NCBI RefSeq assembly: GCF_900177275.1
Contig: NZ_FXAG01000029.1
Location: forward strand, 1 to 45,073
DNA: 45,073 nucleotides
Direction of reading: 5' to 3'
Source of the DNA: Pseudogulbenkiania subflava DSM 22618
GTDB lineage: Bacteria > Pseudomonadota > Gammaproteobacteria > Burkholderiales > Chromobacteriaceae
In this document: positions 17,367 to 25,529 of the stretch, one piece after another
Layout: every line of letters starts with the position of its first letter
Numbering within the stretch: the stretch's first letter is position 1
Translations under genes and position numbers: made by a program
The notes under the pieces: model-generated
The model's input: the letters and a program-made list of their open reading frames with translations, nothing else
Databases searched by the model: none
Told to the model about the DNA's origin: nothing

Positions 17367-17555
17367 TTGATGGCGTTGTTGTGCTTGCCCGCCCTACCGC
17401 TGGCGGCCGTGTCGGCGCCGACTATCAGGCTCGCTTCGGACAATTGGTGCCCGTACATCTGCACCCAAGACAGCGCGATTACCGGCGGCGTCCTGGTGGA
17501 ACTAACAGGGCAGATAGTGTCCTCGGTCGGGTATCGGCTGGAATCGTTGCTGATG
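17367..17555 (+). pseudogene. Remnant of a periplasmic solute-binding protein
   Basis: About 60 codons read MALLCLPALPLAAVSA (signal peptide) then IRLASDNWCPYICT and GGVLVELTGQIVSSVGYRLES. This matches the beginning of the family 3 solute-binding proteins (PF00497), which usually have 250 or more residues. After position 17555 the frame goes on without family similarity (Arg/Pro/His-rich), so the gene is cut off after its first fifth. It has no partner transporter genes here. Confidence 0.6.
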
Positions 17556-17916
17556 TCTAGGCATTGGCAAAAGCAACCAGAGAGCACGGCCACTGATTCG
17601 CACCAACAACGATGGAATGGGCAAGATCAGGGCATCGGGCCAGCTCGACCACCAGCAAGAAAACGACCATCTCGATCCATCGCCCTGAGCCCAGCACGTT
17701 TGGCTACGCATGTCAGAAACACGGCACAGGTGGCGCACGTTGCACGTATAAAGAAGAGAGACGCCTCCATCGGGAGTGCGCCCTCATGTGAGGTGATCGC
17801 CCCGCTCATGTTCAGCGGCGGATTGGACGCCCACGATCGCGAAGCGCTGCCTCTCCGCTGCCCCTGTCATCTCGAGGCGGGCGGGAGCCAACGCGACTTA
17901 CAAAGGGCCCGTCATC
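17556..17916. other. Non-coding stretch before the FIST gene
   Basis: This 361-base stretch follows the broken solute-binding gene and precedes the FIST protein start. Short open frames exist on both strands, but their composition looks random. It presumably holds the promoter of the FIST-kinase operon; I see no convincing promoter boxes. Confidence 0.4.
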
Positions 17917-19074
17917 GTGACTACTCCAAACACCATCCGCACTGCACAATCGCGCGCCGGTGACGCTCGGGCGGCCGTGCGGGAGTTCTATGCCGGGGTC
18001 TGCCAGCCCGGGATGGCACTGGTCGTGTTTTTCTGTTCCAGCGATTACGACCTCGACGCGCTGGCGGACGAAATGACGAAGCTGTTTCAGGGTGTCACGG
18101 TGGTTGGCTGTACCGCCGCCGGAGAGATCGGGCCCGTCGGCTACCACGATCTAGGGCTGACTGGCGCCAGTTTTCCCGCGGCGTCATGCACCGCGGTGTC
18201 GGGCCGCATCGGTGACTTGCAGCACTTCCAGATCGGCGAAGGCGCCGCCTTTGTGCAACCCCTGCTGCAGCAACTGGAGGCCGCTGCATCGGCAGTCGAC
18301 CCCGCGAACTGTTTCTCGTTCCTGCTCATCGACGGTCTGTCGCGCCGGGAAGAACCGGTGGCGCGTGCACTGCAGGATGCGCTCGGGACGATAACGCTTT
18401 TCGGAGGGTCGGCTGGTGACAACCTCAAGCTGACCCGCACCTGGGTATTCCACGACGGGGCCTTTCATCCCGACAGCGCCGTCCTGCTGCTGGTCAGCAC
18501 CCGCCTGCCCTTCAAGATATTCAAGACCCAGCACTTCGTCAGCGAGGAAGAACGGCTGGTCGTGACCGAGGCGGACGCCAGCCAGCGCATCGTCAGGGAA
18601 ATCAATGGCCTGCCCGCCGCCGAGGAATACGCCCGGGTCGTCGGCGTAGCCGTGGGGGACCTCAACCCGTTGCGGTTTGCCGCCTCGCCGGTGGTGGTGA
18701 CCATCGACGGCACCGACTATGTCCGCTCGATCCAGCGCGCCAACCCGGATGGCAGCCTGACCTTTTTCTGCGCCATCGACGAAGGCTTGGTGTTGCGTGT
18801 CGTGCGCGGCGTCGACCTGCTGGGCAATATCGAGCGTACCTTCGGCACGATCCGCGCCGACATCGGCCCGTTCCAGCTGGTCCTGGCCTGCGATTGCATC
18901 CTGCGCAACCTGGAGATGACCCAAAGCGGGGCGAAAGAAGCCGTGGCGGACCTGCTGCGCAAAAACCATGTCGTCGGCTTCAGCACCTACGGCGAGCAAT
19001 ATCACGGCGTGCACGTCAACCAGACGCTGACCGGCATTGCCCTGGGTTACCCGCGAGAAGCCCATGCCCCCTGA
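17917..19074 (+). CDS. FIST-domain sensor protein, NosP-like
   Basis: A 385-residue protein made of FIST_N (about 35-225: GMALVVFFCSSDYDLDALADEM, VVGCTAAGEIGP, LFGGSAGDNL) and FIST_C (about 235-375, ending VVGFSTYGEQYHGVHVNQT). Some FIST proteins, called NosP, bind haem and sense nitric oxide, inhibiting a histidine kinase encoded next to them. Here a kinase gene overlaps the 3' end by 11 bases, the same arrangement. The start is GTG 17917, with AAAGGG about 10 bases upstream. The haem-binding function is inferred from context, not seen directly. Confidence 0.8.
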   Translation: MTTPNTIRTAQSRAGDARAAVREFYAGVCQPGMALVVFFCSSDYDLDALADEMTKLFQGVTVVGCTAAGEIGPVGYHDLGLTGASFPAASCTAVSGRIGDLQHFQIGEGAAFVQPLLQQLEAAASAVDPANCFSFLLIDGLSRREEPVARALQDALGTITLFGGSAGDNLKLTRTWVFHDGAFHPDSAVLLLVSTRLPFKIFKTQHFVSEEERLVVTEADASQRIVREINGLPAAEEYARVVGVAVGDLNPLRFAASPVVVTIDGTDYVRSIQRANPDGSLTFFCAIDEGLVLRVVRGVDLLGNIERTFGTIRADIGPFQLVLACDCILRNLEMTQSGAKEAVADLLRKNHVVGFSTYGEQYHGVHVNQTLTGIALGYPREAHAP

Positions 19075-20203
19075 CAAAACGCCCCGGGACTCCCGCGACA
19101 TCCGCGGCGAAGACGCGCTCCAGGCGGAAATCACCCGCCTCAACAAGGTCGTCACGGCCCTGATGAACCGCGCCGAACGGGGAATGAGCGCCCAGGGTTC
19201 CGATTTTGGCCTGTTCCAGACCGCGGTGATGCTGGAAGACCAGGTGCACGAGCGCACCAAGGAGTTGGAAGCGGCCCTGCACGAAAATGAAAAAATCAAC
19301 CGCGCCCTGCATCGCGCCCAAGAACAGATGGAGCGCGAGATCGAACAACGCAAAGAAGCCAACGAGGCGCTGGAACGTGAAAAAGAAGAGCAGAAGTTGC
19401 TCATCGCCCAATTGAAACAGGCGATGCACCAACTGGTTCAGGCCGAAAAGCTGGCCTCGCTCGGCAGCTTGGTGGCCGGTGTCGCCCATGAACTGAATAC
19501 GCCGCTGGGCATCGGGGTGACCGTTTCGTCATCGCTCAAGGCGATGCTCGACGCCCTGTTGGCGCAAGTCGATGCCGGCACCCTGCGCAAGCAGGCGCTG
19601 CTCGATTTTCTCGCCCGCAGTGGCGAAGCGGTGGTATTGCTGGAAAACAACCTGCAGCGCGCCACCAACCTGATCGGCACCTTCAAGGAGGTGGCCGTCG
19701 ATCAAACCAGCATGCGGCGGCGCAGCTTCGACCTGCGCCAGGCCATCGACGAAGTGCTGATGACGCTGCGGCCCAAGTTGAAACACACCGCACATCGACT
19801 GGACATCACGGTGGCCACCGGCATCACGCTCGACAGCTACCCGGGGCCGATCGAGCAGATCGTTTCCAACCTCGTCACCAACACCTTGCTGCACGGCTTC
19901 GAAGGCATCGACTCAGGCACGATCCGGATCACGGCCAAGCCCGAGCAGGATCACGTCACGCTCTGTTATTCGGACGACGGCATCGGCATGAACGAGGCCA
20001 CGGCCAAGCATGCTTTTGATCCTTTTTTCACCACCAAACTGGGCAAAGGCGGCAGCGGCCTCGGCTTGTACATCGTCTACAATCTGGCGACCGCCGTGCT
20101 GGGCGGCAGCATCAGCGTGTCGAGTGCGCCGGGACAGGGGGCGCGCTTCGAACTGGTGCTGCCACTTACCGCACCCGTGGCGCCCTCCTCGAGCGAACGT
20201 TGA
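19064..20203 (+). CDS. Sensor histidine kinase paired with the FIST protein
   Basis: A 379-residue cytosolic kinase without membrane segments. The N-terminal third is a long coiled coil (about residues 55-125, rich in Glu, Lys and Gln). The H-box is GVAHELNTPLG with phospho-acceptor H142. The ATPase part has the N-box NLVTNTLLHG (269-278), the G1 box DDGIGM (304-309) and the G2 box GKGGSGLGL (327-335). All are intact. With no sensory domain of its own, it likely takes its signal from the FIST protein, as NahK does from NosP. No response regulator is encoded nearby, so it may feed a phosphorelay elsewhere. Confidence 0.85.
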   Translation: MPPDKTPRDSRDIRGEDALQAEITRLNKVVTALMNRAERGMSAQGSDFGLFQTAVMLEDQVHERTKELEAALHENEKINRALHRAQEQMEREIEQRKEANEALEREKEEQKLLIAQLKQAMHQLVQAEKLASLGSLVAGVAHELNTPLGIGVTVSSSLKAMLDALLAQVDAGTLRKQALLDFLARSGEAVVLLENNLQRATNLIGTFKEVAVDQTSMRRRSFDLRQAIDEVLMTLRPKLKHTAHRLDITVATGITLDSYPGPIEQIVSNLVTNTLLHGFEGIDSGTIRITAKPEQDHVTLCYSDDGIGMNEATAKHAFDPFFTTKLGKGGSGLGLYIVYNLATAVLGGSISVSSAPGQGARFELVLPLTAPVAPSSSER

Positions 20204-20416
20204 AGTCCAACGGGCTGGCTCCTGATTCGGATAGGCACCCGCTTCTACTCGAACGGGCCCCGATGCCAGGGGCTTCATGTCATGCACCCGATCTGACGCA
20301 CACTGCCCATCTGAAAGCTAAACTGAAAATACAGTCAAGGCTCACAAGAAAATACTGCGCCGGCGGGTGGGGCGTCGGGACGACCTCGATACGGCGACAG
20401 TGAAAGGCCACACGGG

Positions 20417-20956
20417 ATGAAACGCCACGAAGCTGAAACGTATCTCGCCTTTTCCCCCAGGGAACGCGGCTTGTTGTGCGCCATGCTCTACACCACCACC
20501 GAGCGCCACGTCATGGGCTGGTTTACCGGAGCCAAGGGCACGCATTTCCACCGAGCCTTTTTCCTGCTCGAAGATTTCTTCACCGACGAACCCCAGCGTT
20601 TTCTCACCACCAAGGACAGCGACCTCTACGGCGGCTGGGTGTACGACTACAGCCGTGGCCACCCCAGACTGCAGGAGCCGATTCCCATCGACGACGACAT
20701 CGGCCGCACGCTGGAAGCCTTGCAAGCCGATTTCGCCACCGAATGGCTCTTCTACCTCGACACGCCCGGCTACGAGGAAGACCTTGCTCGCTACCGGGCC
20801 GAAGGACTGCCGCTGCACGAAGTCAACATCCGCCACAAACGCCTGGTGCGGCTGGATCACGGCGGCCACCCCTGGGAGCACATTTCCCCCAATGCCGACA
20901 TGAACATCCTCGACTACATCCAGGAATACTGGCCGCTGGATTACCGGCTGCCTTGA
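20417..20956 (+). CDS. Hypothetical protein
   Basis: A 179-residue soluble, acidic protein with many aromatic residues (YGGWVYDYSRGHP, EWLFYLDTPGYEEDLARY). There is no signal peptide, membrane segment or motif that I recognise. ATG 20417 has only a weak ribosome-binding site (CGGGA, very close). It ends 46 bases before the ribosome-associated factor gene and is likely part of the same transcription unit. The base composition is like its neighbours, so it seems native. Confidence 0.65.
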   Translation: MKRHEAETYLAFSPRERGLLCAMLYTTTERHVMGWFTGAKGTHFHRAFFLLEDFFTDEPQRFLTTKDSDLYGGWVYDYSRGHPRLQEPIPIDDDIGRTLEALQADFATEWLFYLDTPGYEEDLARYRAEGLPLHEVNIRHKRLVRLDHGGHPWEHISPNADMNILDYIQEYWPLDYRLP

Positions 20957-21002
20957 ACCCTTTTGCCCTGCGTTACACGCCACAACACAGAGGAGAGCAA
21001 GC

Positions 21003-21548
21003 ATGGCCTGTCTGCTGCAAATCAACTACGAAAACCTTCCCGAATCCGAAGCCCTCTCAAGCCATATCCAGCAGAAGCTGGAAAAGCTGGAACAGTTTTT
21101 CCCGCGTCTGATCGGCTGCAACGTCACCGTCGGCTTACCGCACCGCCACTCCAACCAGGGCGAACACTACTTCGTGCAGATCGACATGACAGCGCCCGGT
21201 ACCGAAGTCGTCAGCAACCGGCAAAACCACGAAGATGTCTATGTGGCCTTGCGCGACGCCTTCGACGCCGCACGGCGCATGCTGGAAGACCATGCCCGCA
21301 TCCGGCGTGGCGAGACCAAACAGCATACGGAGCCCACCCACGGCACCGTGGCACGCCTACTCGATGGCTTCGGCTTCATCGAGGGCGAGGACGGCAATGA
21401 CTACTATTTCTCGGCAGAGAACCTGGTCGATCAAGCATTCGACAAGCTCAGCGAAGGCATGGCGGTGAAGTTTCTTCCCGAGGCGGCGCAAGAGGGCTGG
21501 CAAGCCAAGCGCATCAGCACCGGCAAGCAGCGCAACCATCCGGGCTGA
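21003..21548 (+). CDS. HPF/RaiA-type ribosome-associated protein with cold-shock domain
   Basis: A 181-residue fusion. Residues 1-105 match the hibernation-promoting factor fold (LQINYENLPESEALSSHIQQKL, then EDVYVALRDAFDAARRML), which binds the decoding centre of the 30S subunit. Residues about 112-175 form a cold-shock domain with RNP-like segments FGFIEGEDG and DYYFSAENL. In long hibernation factors the C-terminal part is a dimerisation domain, so the cold-shock tail marks a different subfamily. AGGAG stands 9 bases before the ATG. The next gene starts 14 bases downstream. Confidence 0.85.
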   Translation: MACLLQINYENLPESEALSSHIQQKLEKLEQFFPRLIGCNVTVGLPHRHSNQGEHYFVQIDMTAPGTEVVSNRQNHEDVYVALRDAFDAARRMLEDHARIRRGETKQHTEPTHGTVARLLDGFGFIEGEDGNDYYFSAENLVDQAFDKLSEGMAVKFLPEAAQEGWQAKRISTGKQRNHPG

Positions 21549-21562
21549 CCGATTGACCCGCC

Positions 21563-23284
21563 ATGCCCTTGTACAACGTCAGGATCAGCCAGGTATTCGA
21601 GGAAATTGCCGATCTTCTCGACATTGAAGAAGCGAACCCGTTCCGTATCCGCGCCTACCGCAATGCGGCCCGTACCCTGAGTGAATACCACCAGGAGCTG
21701 GCTGCATTGGTGGCACAAGGGCAGCCTTTGCCCAAGCTGCCCGGCATCGGCGCGGATCTGGGCACCAAGATCGTCGAGATCGCCCAAACAGGCAGCTGTG
21801 CGCTGCTTGATCGACTGCGCGGCGAGGTGCCGCCGGCAGTCGCCTATTTGCTGTCGCTACCCGGCCTGGGTCCCAAGCGGGTCCGCACCCTCTATCACGA
21901 GCTGGCGATCACCTCGCCGTCCCACCTCCAGCACGCGGCGGAACAGGGCCTGGTGCGCCGACTGCCGGGCTTTGGTCCCAAACTGGAACAGCAGCTGTTG
22001 CAGGCACTGGCCAAGCACCTCGACACCCAAGCCCGGCTGCCGCGAGCCAGCGTACGACCGTCCGTGGAGAAGCTGCTCGACTACCTGCTCCGCGTGCCGG
22101 GGGTGCGGCAGGTCGAGGTGGCCGGCAGCTACCGGCGCCGCCGCGACACGGTCGGCGACATCGACATCCTGGTGGCCGCCGCGCCAGGCTACGACGTGCC
22201 GTTTGCCTTTACCGCCCATGAAGACGTCGACGAGGTGCTGGCGCAGGGCACGACCAAGGCCAGCGTGAGGCTGCGGAATGGCCTGCAGGTGGATTTGCGC
22301 GTGGTACGCCCGGAGAGTTTTGGCGCGGCACTGCTCTATTTCACCGGCAGCAAGGCGCACAACATCGCACTCCGGCTGATGGCGCGAGAGCGCGGCCTCA
22401 AGATCAACGAATACGGGGTGTATCGTGACGGGCAACGCATCGCCGGCGACAGCGAGTCCTCGGTCTACGCCCTGCTGCAAATGCCCGTGATCCCCCCTGA
22501 ACTGCGCGAAATGCGCGGCGAGATCGAGGCGGCGCGCCACGGCAGCCTGCCCACTTTGCTGACCTGGCAGGATCTGCGCGGGGACCTGCACACCCACACC
22601 GCTGCCAGCGACGGGCAGAGTAGCATCAAGGACATGGCGCTCGCCGCGCATGCGCTGGGGCTGGAGTATCTCGCCATTACCGATCATTCGCCGCAGCAAC
22701 GCCTTGCCCGCGGGCTGAACGAGGAGCGGCTGCTGGCGCAGCTGGACGAGATCGACCGGCTGCAAAGCGCCGGTGGCCTGGGGGTCACCTTGCTCAAGGG
22801 AATGGAGGTCGACATTCTGGAAGATGGCCGGCTCGATCTTTCCGCCGCGCTGCTGGACAGGCTCGACATCGTGGTCGCCGCGATGCACGACCACTTCAGT
22901 CTCTCTCGTGCTAGGCAGACCAGCCGACTGTTGCGCGCGCTCGACCAACGCGTCCACATCCTGGCCCACCCCACCGGACGGCTGATCGGGCGGCGCGCGC
23001 CGATCGCGGTCGATTTCGCCCTGGTGCTGCACCGCGCCCGCGAGGTCGGCTGTGCGCTGGAGCTCGATGCCCAGCCACTGCGGCTGGACCTGGACGATCT
23101 GCACTGCCGCGAAGCCAAGGAGGCCGGGGTGCTGATCAGCATCAACTCCGACGCCCACAGCGCGGCGGATCTGCGCAATCTGCGCTACGGGGTGGAACAG
23201 GCGCGGCGCGGCTGGCTGGAACGGCAGGACGTGCTCAACTCCCGAACGCTGGCACAACTGAAGGCCTTCCTCAAGCGGCGCTGA
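21563..23284 (+). CDS. polX: DNA polymerase/3'-5' exonuclease PolX
   Basis: A 573-residue bacterial family X polymerase for base-excision repair. The N-terminal helix-hairpin-helix part contains LPGIGADLGTKI and LPGLGPKRVRTLY. The palm has VAGSYRRRRDTVGDIDILV, with the catalytic Asp pair, and the third Asp is in LQVDLRVV. The C-terminal PHP domain (about 335-570) starts RGDLHTHTAASDGQSS, and includes AITDHS, AAMHDHFS, HPTGR and SINSDAHS, the metal-binding set of the 3'-5' exonuclease. All motifs are present and length is usual. It has no visible ribosome-binding site and is probably coupled to the hibernation factor gene. Confidence 0.92.
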   Translation: MPLYNVRISQVFEEIADLLDIEEANPFRIRAYRNAARTLSEYHQELAALVAQGQPLPKLPGIGADLGTKIVEIAQTGSCALLDRLRGEVPPAVAYLLSLPGLGPKRVRTLYHELAITSPSHLQHAAEQGLVRRLPGFGPKLEQQLLQALAKHLDTQARLPRASVRPSVEKLLDYLLRVPGVRQVEVAGSYRRRRDTVGDIDILVAAAPGYDVPFAFTAHEDVDEVLAQGTTKASVRLRNGLQVDLRVVRPESFGAALLYFTGSKAHNIALRLMARERGLKINEYGVYRDGQRIAGDSESSVYALLQMPVIPPELREMRGEIEAARHGSLPTLLTWQDLRGDLHTHTAASDGQSSIKDMALAAHALGLEYLAITDHSPQQRLARGLNEERLLAQLDEIDRLQSAGGLGVTLLKGMEVDILEDGRLDLSAALLDRLDIVVAAMHDHFSLSRARQTSRLLRALDQRVHILAHPTGRLIGRRAPIAVDFALVLHRAREVGCALELDAQPLRLDLDDLHCREAKEAGVLISINSDAHSAADLRNLRYGVEQARRGWLERQDVLNSRTLAQLKAFLKRR

Positions 23285-23309
23285 GCGGTGGCAGGGTGGT
23301 CCGCCCTCC

Positions 23310-25157
23310 TCACGCCTTGTAGCGCTGCATCAGTCTTTCCAGTGTCTGCCCCAGTTCATGCAGCGATTGCGCCGCCGCTTCGGTGTCGCGCGTGCTCTCG
23401 GCGTTACGGGTAGCCGAAGCGCTGATATCGTCCATGGCCTGCGCAAGCTGGTCGATGCCGGCCAGCTGCTGCTGCGCCGAGACGGCAATCTGGGCCGCTG
23501 CCTGCGCACTCTCGGCAATGCTCTGGGCCAACTGCCGGATCGACTCGCCGGCCGCTTTGGATTGCTGCACGCCCGATTCCACCGCCTGCGCCCCCTGCTC
23601 CGCCGTCTGCACGGCGCCGTTGATCGCCTTGCCGATGTCGTTGAGGATGGACCGTACCTGCACCGTGGCTTGCTTGGACTGCTGGGCCAAGCTCCTCACC
23701 TCTTGCGCCACGACCCCGAAGCCCAGACCCTGTTCGCCGGCCTTGGCCGCTTCGATCGACGCGTTGACCGCCAGCAAATTGGATTGATCGGCCAGGTCGT
23801 TCACGGTGGCGATGATTTCGCCGATCATCATGGCATGCTCCGTCAGCTTGATCGTGCTGGCGGCAACCTGCCCCATGTGTTCGCGGATATGCAGCATCCG
23901 GACGACGGCATCATCCACCGACTCCTGGCCCAGTTGTGATACCTGGGCGGCACGCTGCGCCGCTTCCGACACATGCTGGGCCTTTTCACTGGCGACCAGC
24001 GCGGTCTGCTTGGTCTCGGCCATGGTAATGACCGCCTGGGTCACCGCGCTGGCAGTATCGGCGGCACCGGAGGCGACCTGACTGGCGCCGCTCACAATGG
24101 TGGAGGCCGAACTCGCCAGCACCGCCACGCCGCCGCTTATTTCATGAGTCATCTCGCGCAGGCTATCCACCATCTCTTCCAACGCCTGCCCCACACTGCC
24201 CATGTACGGCTGCGGGTCGACACGTACGGTCAGGTCGCCCTCCGCAATGCGCTGGGCCAGCGCCATCAGCGTGGCGTTCTTTTGCAGTTCGCTCTGATGC
24301 ATCTGGGCGAGACGCGCGTAGAGCATCCCGTTCTCGAACAACAACATCAGCAGCACGAAACTGGCGGCCAGCAAGCCATAGATGCGCCCGGCGTAGAAGC
24401 CCAGGTCGAAACGGCCGGCGTTGAGCATGGCGGACAGGGCGATATCGAACAGCCACGCGCAGACCACCACCATCACCCACAGGTCAAGCACCGAACGCGC
24501 CCGGCAGCGCCATAGCCGCACCAAGGCGAGCAGGCTGAAGACCCAGACCGAGACGATGACGTAAATCATGGCCGGGGTGTAATGGTTGCCGCGCATGATT
24601 TTCGGGAGCGCATCCTGGCCGACCGTGGCGGCCAAGGTGAACGCACCGACCAAGCCCAACACCCCGGCCACAGCCAGGGGCGTAAAGCGTGTCCGGCCAC
24701 TGAAACGGCTACGCGGTTGATCTTTCAGCCAGGCGTAGGCAATCACGAACAGTGGAAACCCTGCGTGCCAGAACATATACAGCCAGGCTGTGCTTTGAGG
24801 GCCTGCCCCCAGCCATCCCCCCGGCGCAAAAAGATCGGGAAAAGTGAGCGCATGAACCGTGGCCATGCTGGCGGTAAAGAGATAAGCGCACGCCAGCACC
24901 AGTAATCCGGGGGTGCGCAAGATGCGGAACTGCCCGAACAGCAGCACCGCCGTGATCAGGTCGTTGATGACCAGCGCCGACTCGTAAACGGGAATAAAGG
25001 CCCAAACGCGTGGGAGCGGGAGCTTGGCAAACGGCACCAGGGCCAGAAATATCACGAGGGACACCAGCACCACCGTTCTGACAAGACGCCATTCACGCGG
25101 CGTCGGCAGCACCGTGGATAAAAATGCCCGGCTCTCCTCGGCCACGTCGTGCACCAT
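23310..25157 (-). CDS. Methyl-accepting chemotaxis protein with MASE4 sensor domain
   Basis: A 615-residue chemoreceptor. The N-terminal 250 residues hold about seven hydrophobic helices (VLVSLVIFLALVPFA, then LITAVLLFGQF and so on) of the MASE4 membrane sensor type, in place of a periplasmic ligand domain. A linker leads to the cytoplasmic signalling domain, whose hairpin tip reads DLADQSNLLAVNASIEAAK. It lacks the C-terminal CheR-binding pentapeptide (the end is LERLMQRYKA). ATG 25157 is chosen because GGGGGAGG lies 6 bases upstream. It is convergent with polX, only 25 bases apart, and no chemotaxis genes are close. Confidence 0.88.
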   Translation of the reverse strand: MVHDVAEESRAFLSTVLPTPREWRLVRTVVLVSLVIFLALVPFAKLPLPRVWAFIPVYESALVINDLITAVLLFGQFRILRTPGLLVLACAYLFTASMATVHALTFPDLFAPGGWLGAGPQSTAWLYMFWHAGFPLFVIAYAWLKDQPRSRFSGRTRFTPLAVAGVLGLVGAFTLAATVGQDALPKIMRGNHYTPAMIYVIVSVWVFSLLALVRLWRCRARSVLDLWVMVVVCAWLFDIALSAMLNAGRFDLGFYAGRIYGLLAASFVLLMLLFENGMLYARLAQMHQSELQKNATLMALAQRIAEGDLTVRVDPQPYMGSVGQALEEMVDSLREMTHEISGGVAVLASSASTIVSGASQVASGAADTASAVTQAVITMAETKQTALVASEKAQHVSEAAQRAAQVSQLGQESVDDAVVRMLHIREHMGQVAASTIKLTEHAMMIGEIIATVNDLADQSNLLAVNASIEAAKAGEQGLGFGVVAQEVRSLAQQSKQATVQVRSILNDIGKAINGAVQTAEQGAQAVESGVQQSKAAGESIRQLAQSIAESAQAAAQIAVSAQQQLAGIDQLAQAMDDISASATRNAESTRDTEAAAQSLHELGQTLERLMQRYKA

Positions 25158-25529
25158 CGCCCTCCCCCTATCCGCCGGTAAAAACCCCACCCATGCAGCA
25201 CACGTGCTGTTTTACTTGTATAGCATGGTCATGCTGTTACTGGCGTGTCGACGTGCCCGGTCCTGGGGATTGCGTCACGGTCGTCAGGCAGCGCAAGACG
25301 ACTGATACCGACTTGTCGGAGCGGACTCCGGCCAAAGGCTTTTGTCCGGGCAAGCGTCGTGAAGGATAGTACGCCCCACCCCGGCTCCGCGTGGGTTGAC
25401 ACCCGCTCATCGGCGACCGCGCTGCCTTGCGGAGTGCCCGTTTTGTCCATAAAACGATGATATGCAATTGACGTTGCCATCGGCATTTGTAACGCCGTGC
25501 CGCGCCAGCCGATCGATTACGAGGACACC
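25158..25529. other. Intergenic region between MCP and PhoD-like genes
   Basis: This 372-base stretch lies between two divergent genes and must contain both promoters. I see TTGACG at 25473-25478 but no well-spaced -10 box after it. The ribosome-binding site for the phosphatase (GAGG) is at its right end. No gene or RNA is supported. Confidence 0.4.

Noticed and set aside
17556-17963. C-terminal part of the frame that continues the solute-binding remnant
   Set aside because: After about 60 family-like residues the product becomes Arg/Pro/His-rich without similarity and runs into the start of the FIST gene; it is read as broken.
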